From Alphaproteobacteria bacterium (GTDB lineage Bacteria > Pseudomonadota > Alphaproteobacteria > Rhodospirillales > Rhodospirillaceae), in assembly GCA_003250275.1 (NCBI GenBank), contig QKGW01000124.1, positions 1-7,102 on the forward strand: a stretch of DNA of 7,102 nt. Direction: 5' to 3'. A model generated the notes under the pieces. That model was not told the DNA's origin. It searched no databases and saw only the letters and a list, made by a program, of their open reading frames with translations. Position numbers and translations under genes: made by a program. Numbering within the stretch: position 1 is the first letter of the stretch; each line of letters starts with the position of its first letter. This document shows, in pieces, positions 1 to 4,397 of the stretch.

Positions 1-911
1 ACCTCGTAGCGGATCGCGGCGGCGGAGGGATCGTCCATGCGGACCTGGAAGCCCATCTGCGCGCCCGCGTCGAGGCTGTCCTTGCGCGGCTTGCCGTAGG
101 ATTCCTGGATCGTGTTGCCGCCGCTGTCGAGCAGGACGAGGCGCAGGAGCGGCACCGAGCGGGTATCCTTGGCGATGTTGGCGATCACGCCGCGCACCAC
201 CAGCACCGGGGTCTTGCCTTCCTTGATCATTTCCGAGGTGACGCCGCGGAACTCGAGGCCCTCCCCGAGAATTTCGATCGGAACCCCGAGCGCCTTGTAG
301 AACGGCGCGGTGGCGGGGAAGCGGTCGACGATCTGCGGGCGACCGTACCACAAGCCTGCGCCGAGGCCGCCGAGCACGAGGAGGATGAGCAGCCACTTGC
401 CGAACCCGCCGCGTTTCTCCTCCGAATGCACGCGCTTGGCGAGCACCTTGGGGATGTCCTCCGGGCGGCTACCGAGCAGCGCGTCGACGTCGACCGGCTC
501 GAAACCGTCGTCGTCGTCGGCGTGGCGGGTGCTGGTGAAGGCGGTGGAGTCTTCCGGCGTCGCGATCGGCGGAATTTCGAAGTCGTCGTCGTCCGGCTCG
601 ACGTCGCGGTCGCTTTCGAGCGGCAGGCTGCCGGTGGAGTAGCGCGGCGGCGGCGGCACGGCGCCCTGCACCGGCTCGGATTCGAGCGGCACGGTAGCCT
701 CGCCCATCGTCGGGGTGGGCGGCATCAGGGGCTGTGCGGGACGACGCGGCGGCGCTTCCGCGGCGGCTGCGGGCGGTGCGGCGGGAGCGGTGGCGGGCAT
801 CTGGTGCCACGCGTGTCCGCACTTGAAACACCGCACCTTACGGCCGCGTTCGCCCAGAACGGCATCGGCTATCGCGAACTTCGTCGCACATTCGGGGCAG
901 GATATGATCAT
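1..911 (-). CDS. ZitP-like zinc-ribbon / DUF3426 membrane protein, partial (C-terminus cut by window edge)
   Basis: The reading frame starts at ATG 911-909 on the minus strand and stays open for 303 full codons to the window start, so the C-terminal end is missing. Residues 1-36 form an MJ0042-type zinc ribbon: CPEC at 5-8 and CFKCG at 28-32, followed by W35. Residues 37-165 are a low-complexity linker, first Ala/Pro-rich, then acidic with DDDD runs at 107-110 and 132-135. A single membrane helix lies at about 172-189, after basic residues (K166, R167, K172). Residues about 204-303 match the DUF3426 type of extracytoplasmic beta domain (VLVVRGVIANIAKD at 236-249, then PLLRLVLLD at 254-262). 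This layout is that of Caulobacter ZitP, whose zinc finger binds the polar organiser PopZ and which affects division and pilus assembly. R24, R27 and W35 here occupy positions I recall as PopZ-contact sites in ZitP. Polar localisation is inferred, not shown. The gene is divergent from ftsEX. A weak ribosome site (GAAAG) lies 9 nt before the start. Confidence 0.88.
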   Translation of the reverse strand, partial: MIISCPECATKFAIADAVLGERGRKVRCFKCGHAWHQMPATAPAAPPAAAAEAPPRRPAQPLMPPTPTMGEATVPLESEPVQGAVPPPPRYSTGSLPLESDRDVEPDDDDFEIPPIATPEDSTAFTSTRHADDDDGFEPVDVDALLGSRPEDIPKVLAKRVHSEEKRGGFGKWLLILLVLGGLGAGLWYGRPQIVDRFPATAPFYKALGVPIEILGEGLEFRGVTSEMIKEGKTPVLVVRGVIANIAKDTRSVPLLRLVLLDSGGNTIQESYGKPRKDSLDAGAQMGFQVRMDDPSAAAIRYE

Positions 912-1050
912 CCGCCGGAACTTTCTTTAGCAATTGGGCGAACTATGATTTTTTACTTATAGGAGAGTGAGCTCCGGAACTCAAGCAATCCCTATGGGCG
1001 GGCACGGCGCCCACTGGACCCGCTCCCCTCCGCGTGCCATTGTGAGCCCC
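912..1050. other. Divergent intergenic region between the zinc-ribbon gene and ftsE
   Basis: This 139-bp gap separates two outward-facing genes. It holds the minus-strand promoter listed separately and a plus-strand -10-like TATGAT at 944-949 (5 of 6 matches) without a convincing -35 box. If used, TATGAT would start the ftsE transcript near 956. A strong Shine-Dalgarno-like AGGAGA at 961-966 directly abuts a GTG at 967. That is too close for normal initiation there and about 85 nt from the ATG preferred for ftsE, so its role is unclear. The part from 921 to 962 is AT-rich compared with the surrounding coding DNA, as expected for promoter DNA. Confidence 0.6.
956..984 (-). promoter_or_regulatory. 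Predicted sigma70-type promoter of the zinc-ribbon gene
   Basis: On the minus strand a -35 hexamer TTGAGT (984-979, 4 of 6 matches to TTGACA) and a -10 hexamer TATAAG (961-956, 5 of 6 matches to TATAAT) are separated by exactly 17 nt (978-962). Transcription would begin near 949, leaving a leader of about 38 nt before the ATG at 911. It is the best housekeeping-type promoter I found in the window. It lies inside the possible upstream extension of ftsE, which argues against a start at 967 for that gene. This is a consensus match only. Confidence 0.55.
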
Positions 1051-1791
1051 ATGAGATCCGACCGCGTCCTCTCCGACCGCAGCAAGCTCCCCTCGACCGA
1101 AATCGTCCGGTTCGAGGGCGTCGGTCTGCGCTACGGCCAGGGCGCGGAGGTGCTGCAGGACATTTCCTTCACCCTCAACTCGGGCGGGGTCTATTTCCTC
1201 ACCGGAGATTCCGGCGCGGGCAAATCGTCGCTGCTGTCGCTGATGTATCTTGCGCGCCGCCCGACTCGCGGGCGCATCGAGATGTTCGGCATCGACACCA
1301 CGCGGATGAGCCACGCGATGCTGCCGCGGGTGCGGCGGCGGATCGGCGTGGTGTTCCAGGATTTCCGCCTCCTCGACCACCTTTCGACGCTCGACAACGT
1401 GGCGCTGCCGCTGCGCGTCGCCGGGGTGAAGGAAAGCGAGATCGCGCGTCACGTGCCGGAATTGCTCAACTGGGTGGGCCTCGGCGGCGCGATCAAATCG
1501 AAGCCGCCGCTGCTCTCGGGCGGCGAGAAGCAGCGCGTCGCGATCGCGCGCGCGGTGATCAACCGGCCCGACCTGCTGCTCGCCGACGAGCCCACCGGCA
1601 ACGTCGACGACCGCATCGCGCAGCGGCTGATGCACCTGTTCATCGAGTTGAACCGCCTCGGCACCACGGTGGTGGTCGCCACCCACAACGAACCGTTGAT
1701 CAAGCGTTTCGGCTTCCCCCGCCTGCACCTCTCCGAGGGCGGGCTGACCCTGCAGCCGGCGACGCGCAGCAAACCCGCGGCGGAGGTCTGA
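1051..1791 (+). CDS. ftsE: FtsE, ATP-binding subunit of the FtsEX division complex
   Basis: FtsE is the cytoplasmic ATPase of the FtsEX ABC-type complex. It hydrolyses ATP to drive FtsX, which activates peptidoglycan hydrolases at the division site, and it contacts the Z-ring in species where this was studied. From ATG 1051 the protein is 246 residues. All ABC signatures are present: Walker A GDSGAGKS at 52-59, Q-loop Q103 in the FtsE-typical VFQDFRLLDHL, signature LSGGEKQ at 155-161, Walker B LLLADE with D179 and E180, and H-loop H212. The Q-loop context and DEPTGNVDD separate it from the related LolD. Start choice: the frame stays open upstream to GTG 967, but ATG 1051 is the last usable start before the conserved core (IVRFEGVGLRY from residue 18). 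It still leaves a 17-residue extension compared with E. coli FtsE (222 aa). Starts at 967, 994 or 1042 are possible. The stop codon TGA directly abuts the ftsX start. The family call is near certain; the start is less so. Confidence 0.96.
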   Translation: MRSDRVLSDRSKLPSTEIVRFEGVGLRYGQGAEVLQDISFTLNSGGVYFLTGDSGAGKSSLLSLMYLARRPTRGRIEMFGIDTTRMSHAMLPRVRRRIGVVFQDFRLLDHLSTLDNVALPLRVAGVKESEIARHVPELLNWVGLGGAIKSKPPLLSGGEKQRVAIARAVINRPDLLLADEPTGNVDDRIAQRLMHLFIELNRLGTTVVVATHNEPLIKRFGFPRLHLSEGGLTLQPATRSKPAAEV

Positions 1792-2682
1792 GTGTTCCGC
1801 CGCCGCGCCGATCTGCCGTTCGACCACGACGCCACCGCCGCCTTCCTGCCGGCGATGATCGCGATGATGGTGTTCCTCGCCACCCTCGCGCTTTCGGGCG
1901 CGCTGGTGCTCGACAACCTGCTCGACCGCTGGAACCGCGACATCAAGGGCACGCTGACGGTGCAGGTGGTGCCGACCGACACCAACCCGAATTCCAAGAC
2001 CACCGCCCAGCGCATCGAAAAGACCATCCGCCTGCTCGAGGAGACGCCCGGCGTGCTGCGCGCCCGCGCGCTGTCGGAGGACGAACTCGCGGCGCTGATC
2101 GAGCCGTGGCTCGGCAGCACCGACCTGATCGCCGACCTGCCGCTGCCCAATCTCATCGACGTCACCATCAGCGACGCGCAGCCGCCCGATCTGATCGCGC
2201 TGTCCGAGCGGCTGAAGAAGGAAATCCCCGGCGCGTCGGTGGACGACCACCGGATCTGGCTCTCGCGGGTGATCCGCCTCGCCGACGGATTGTCGATGCT
2301 GGCGCGCTCGGTGATGGTGCTGATCGGCCTCGCCGCCGCCGTCGCGGTGATCTACGCCACCCGCGCGGGGCTTGCGATTCACCGCTCCAGCATCGAGATT
2401 CTGCATCTCGTCGGCGCGCGCGACGGCTACATCGCGCGCCAGTATGCGTTGCGCGCGCTGTGGCTCGGGGTGCAGGGGGCGGTGATCGGCTTCGGCCTCG
2501 CCACGCCGGTGCTGATCGGCCTCGGCGCGATGGCCAAGACCCTTCAGGGCGGCCTCCTCGCCGAGGTGAGCTTCGGCCCGAGCCATTGGATCGCGCTCGG
2601 CGCGGTGCCGGTGGCCGCCGCGGGTCTCGCGATGATCGCGGCGTTCCTCACCGTGCTTCGGACGTTGTCGAGGATGCTATGA
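1792..2682 (+). CDS. ftsX: FtsX, membrane subunit of the FtsEX division complex
   Basis: FtsX is the integral-membrane partner of FtsE. It passes the ATPase cycle across the membrane to cell-wall hydrolases or their activators at the septum. The 296-residue protein shows the FtsX layout. A short basic N-terminus is followed by TM1 at about 18-40 and an extracytoplasmic domain at about 41-165 that includes the conserved pattern of a helix, ETPGV and later LPLPNLIDV. TM2 lies at about 171-190, TM3 at about 219-240 and TM4 at about 265-290. The cytoplasmic loop after TM2 carries the family-typical EILHLVGARDGYI (EIL..LVGA..YI), the FtsE coupling region. The GTG start at 1792 follows the ftsE TGA with no gap. 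A strong GGAGG at 1782-1786 sits 5 nt upstream, inside the ftsE 3' end, so the two genes are translated from one mRNA. The 3' end overlaps the next gene by 4 nt (ATGA). Confidence 0.95.
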   Translation: MFRRRADLPFDHDATAAFLPAMIAMMVFLATLALSGALVLDNLLDRWNRDIKGTLTVQVVPTDTNPNSKTTAQRIEKTIRLLEETPGVLRARALSEDELAALIEPWLGSTDLIADLPLPNLIDVTISDAQPPDLIALSERLKKEIPGASVDDHRIWLSRVIRLADGLSMLARSVMVLIGLAAAVAVIYATRAGLAIHRSSIEILHLVGARDGYIARQYALRALWLGVQGAVIGFGLATPVLIGLGAMAKTLQGGLLAEVSFGPSHWIALGAVPVAAAGLAMIAAFLTVLRTLSRML

Positions 2683-3287
2683 TTCGGATGCTGCACGCCC
2701 TCCTGGTGATCGGCGTTCTCGCCCTCGCCATCTGGGCCATCGGCCTCGTGCGCTTCGTCGCGACGCTGCCGGACGAGGTCGCCGACGACCACACCCGCAC
2801 CGACGCGATCGTCGTCCTCACCGGCGGCGCCGACCGCCTCGCCACCGGCTTCACCCTGCTGCGCCGCGACCTCGCCGGGCGGCTGTTCATCTCCGGCGTG
2901 GGCGAAAGCGCGAGCCTCGAACGGGTGCTCGAACAGGTCGGCGTCCCCAACTATCCGCAGGGGCTGCGCGGCCGCATCGCGCTCGGCCACAAGGCCACCA
3001 ACACCGTGCAGAACGCGCAGGAAACCGCCGACTGGTGCCGCGAGGAGGGGATCCGCTCGATCCGCCTCGTCACCGCGTCCTACCACATGAAGCGCAGCCT
3101 GCTCGAATTCCAGCAGGTGATGCCCGGCCTCCAGATCGTGCCGCATCCGGTGTTCCCGCACGCGGTGAAGCAGGGGCAATGGTGGAAATATCCCGGAACC
3201 CTGTTGCTGATGACGCGCGAATATACGAAATTCGTGGTCGCCAGCCTCGCCCACATGTTCGGCGTGACCGCAGGGGAATTTTCGTAA
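2679..3287 (+). CDS. YdcF/ElyC/SanA-family (DUF218) membrane-anchored envelope protein
   Basis: This 202-residue protein has one N-terminal membrane helix (about 6-23) and an extracytoplasmic DUF218 domain. Family hallmarks are visible: DAIVVLTGG with D52 and R53 nearby (42-53), LFISGVGES after the first repeat of the fold, NTVQNA at 108-113, and LVTASYHMKRS with H136 and R139. Members such as E. coli ElyC and SanA are linked to peptidoglycan or outer-envelope integrity, but no enzymatic reaction is settled for the family. I therefore claim only a role in envelope biogenesis. The start ATG at 2679 overlaps the ftsX stop (ATGA), and GAGGA at 2670-2674 serves as a ribosome site 4 nt upstream. 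The frame is open further upstream, back to about 2106, but that part lies inside ftsX and lacks DUF218 features. The stop TAA abuts the plsC GTG. Its place between ftsX and plsC suggests co-expression with division and membrane synthesis. Confidence 0.9.
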   Translation: MIRMLHALLVIGVLALAIWAIGLVRFVATLPDEVADDHTRTDAIVVLTGGADRLATGFTLLRRDLAGRLFISGVGESASLERVLEQVGVPNYPQGLRGRIALGHKATNTVQNAQETADWCREEGIRSIRLVTASYHMKRSLLEFQQVMPGLQIVPHPVFPHAVKQGQWWKYPGTLLLMTREYTKFVVASLAHMFGVTAGEFS

Positions 3288-4016
3288 GTGACGTCCATCC
3301 GCTCCTGGATCTTCAACGTTTCCTATTTCACCTGGACGCTGCTCGTCGGCGCCCTTCTGGTGCCGATCCTCGCGTTGCCGCGCCCCTACATGGTGCTCGG
3401 CAAGCGCATCTGGACCGGCGGCATCGTCTTTCTCGGGCGCTGGATCGCGGGCATCCGCTACGAGGTGCGCGGCCTCGAACACCTGCCCAAGGGGCCGGTG
3501 ATCCTCGCGGTCAAGCACCAGTCGGCGTGGGACACCTTCTTCTTCGACAGCGTCCTGCCGGATGCGGTCTACGTGCTCAAGAAGGAACTCCTGAACATCC
3601 CGTTCGTCGGCTGGCATATGCGCAAGACCGAGATGATCGCGCTCGACCGCTCCGCCGGGGTGAAGTCGATGCACCTGCTGATGCAGAAGGCCCGCGCGAC
3701 GATCGCCGCCGGGCGGCAGATCGTGATCTTCCCCGAGGGCACGCGCACCGCGCCCGGCGCCTCGGGCCGCTACATGCCCGGCCTCGCGATGCTCGCCGCC
3801 GCGGTCGACGCGCCGGTGGTGCCGGTGGCGCTCAACTCGGGCCTCTACTGGGCGCGCAACGCGGTGATCAAGCGCCCCGGCACGATCATCGTCGAGTTCC
3901 TGCCGGCGATGCCGAAGGACCTCGACCGCCGGGTGTTCCTGAACGAGCTGCAGAGCCGCATCGAGATGGCCACGCGCGCGCTCGAAGCCGAGGGACGGCG
4001 CGCCCTGTCCCGCTGA
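3288..4016 (+). CDS. plsC: PlsC, 1-acyl-sn-glycerol-3-phosphate acyltransferase
   Basis: PlsC transfers an acyl chain to lysophosphatidic acid, giving phosphatidic acid, the precursor of all membrane phospholipids, at the inner face of the cytoplasmic membrane. The 242-residue length is typical. The catalytic HX4D motif is HQSAWD (H77, D82). The substrate-binding FPEGTRT lies at 148-154. Family pattern YVLKKELLNIPFVGW (motif II region) lies between them, and the later VPVALNSGLYW matches the usual VPV(A/G)xNS block. A hydrophobic N-terminus (about 9-30) and a second segment at about 38-55 would anchor it to the membrane. Translation starts at GTG 3288 directly after the upstream TAA, with AGGGGA (3272-3277) 10 nt before it. 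It is the last gene of the ftsE operon. Family membership is clear. Which of several possible PlsC paralogues this is, and whether it is the essential one, cannot be judged from this window. Confidence 0.94.
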   Translation: MTSIRSWIFNVSYFTWTLLVGALLVPILALPRPYMVLGKRIWTGGIVFLGRWIAGIRYEVRGLEHLPKGPVILAVKHQSAWDTFFFDSVLPDAVYVLKKELLNIPFVGWHMRKTEMIALDRSAGVKSMHLLMQKARATIAAGRQIVIFPEGTRTAPGASGRYMPGLAMLAAAVDAPVVPVALNSGLYWARNAVIKRPGTIIVEFLPAMPKDLDRRVFLNELQSRIEMATRALEAEGRRALSR

Positions 4017-4018
4017 AC

Positions 4019-4032
4019 CCTGTGGATAACTC
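4019..4032 (-). promoter_or_regulatory. Perfect DnaA box (TTATCCACA on the minus strand), left copy
   Basis: The plus-strand TGTGGATAA at 4021-4029 is the exact reverse complement of the consensus DnaA box TTATCCACA. It lies 4 nt after the plsC stop codon. The surrounding 14-mer CCTGTGGATAACTC recurs with one change at 4329-4342. DnaA boxes of this quality occur at replication origins, at titration sites and in promoters of DnaA-regulated genes, including the class I nrdAB operon in E. coli. Whether DnaA binds here is inference. Confidence 0.6.
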
Positions 4033-4044
4033 TGTGCACGAAAG

Positions 4045-4078
4045 CGCGCGGCGCGGCGGCGCGCCTCGCGTCCGCGCG
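4045..4078 (+). terminator. Possible GC-rich hairpin after plsC
   Basis: CGCGCGG at 4045-4051 pairs perfectly with CCGCGCG at 4072-4078, and the loop contains a nested CGCG/CGCG stem (4052-4055 with 4060-4063). An alternative fold is GGCGCG (4050-4055) with CGCGCC (4060-4065). The position, 28 nt after the plsC stop, suits an operon terminator. The following bases (TGTTTG) are not a real U-tract, so intrinsic termination is doubtful. In such GC-rich DNA, stems like this also arise by chance. Confidence 0.3.
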
Positions 4079-4328
4079 TGTTTGCGGCAGTGTTCGGGGG
4101 CCGCGCGCATTAGGGAAACAGGCGCTTTGGGAGTTCCCGCTCCGCGCGAAAACCCACACCCTACCCCTAATCCCGAGCATATTCCTGAAGAATTTCATGG
4201 TCATATCGTTGCCGACCCGGTTCAATCGCGATGTTTCAGCGAGTCGTAAGGGGATGCGGCAGCTTCCCTGACCGAGTTGCCCCCGCCGCGACGCCAGCAC
4301 CGCCGCGGCCCGGCGATTTCGTGCTGGA

Positions 4329-4342
4329 CCTGTGGACAACTC
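4329..4342 (-). promoter_or_regulatory. DnaA-box-like site (TTGTCCACA), right copy of the 14-mer
   Basis: TGTGGACAA at 4331-4339 is the reverse complement of TTGTCCACA, one base from the DnaA consensus. The 14-mer CCTGTGGACAACTC matches the left copy at 13 of 14 positions in the same orientation, 310 bp away. It lies 56 nt before the preferred nrdJ start and contains the GTG (4332) that a gene finder could pick as the nrdJ start. Reading it as a regulatory site explains the sequence better than reading it as coding. Confidence 0.45.
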
Positions 4343-4397
4343 GCCATTAGATGTTGCTTCCATCATCACCACGCCCGCCTTCCGGAGTCTTCGTCGC

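Larger units (their letters stand above)
4017..4397. other. Long intergenic region upstream of nrdJ
   Basis: These 381 bp contain no convincing gene. From left to right they hold a DnaA-box-like 14-mer (4019-4032), a very GC-rich potential hairpin (4045-4078), an inverted repeat GGGAA/TTCCC (4113-4117 and 4134-4138), an AT-rich island (about 4163-4210, roughly 37% GC in its core), a second DnaA-box-like 14-mer (4329-4342) and the nrdJ ribosome site GGAG (4384-4387). GANTC motifs, the alphaproteobacterial CcrM methylation target, occur at 4241-4245 and 4385-4389. I looked for an adenosylcobalamin riboswitch, NrdR boxes and a consensus sigma70 promoter and recognised none. The nrdJ promoter is most likely in or just after the AT-rich island, but I cannot place it. 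Confidence 0.6.

Noticed and set aside
426..962. 178-codon plus-strand frame opposite the zinc-ribbon gene
   Set aside because: The opposite strand gives a coherent zinc ribbon, membrane helix and DUF3426-like domain. This frame is Arg/Gly/Val-rich without motifs.
943..2586. 547-codon open frame on the minus strand opposite ftsE and ftsX
   Set aside because: It lies wholly antisense to two clear genes, is dominated by Arg, His, Glu, Val and Gly in low-complexity style, and shows no domain. Long antisense frames are expected where third positions are almost all G or C.
4100..4200. Adenosylcobalamin riboswitch before nrdJ
   Set aside because: No B12-box-like conserved core was found, and the inverted repeat GGGAA/TTCCC alone is too short to support an aptamer.
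4220..4237. Possible alphaproteobacterial LexA box (GTTC-N7-GTTC)
   Set aside because: GTTC at 4220-4223 is followed by GTTT after 9 nt, so both spacing and second half-site are wrong.
3035..4249. 404-codon plus-strand frame through the DUF218 gene and plsC
   Set aside because: It is out of frame with both well-supported genes, with Arg/Pro/Ala-rich composition and no domain; a GC-rich shadow.
4332..4397. Upstream GTG start for nrdJ (22 extra residues)
   Set aside because: There is no ribosome site before it, the extra residues do not resemble an NrdJ N-terminus, and the GTG lies inside the DnaA-like 14-mer. ATG 4398 has GGAG at a usable distance.
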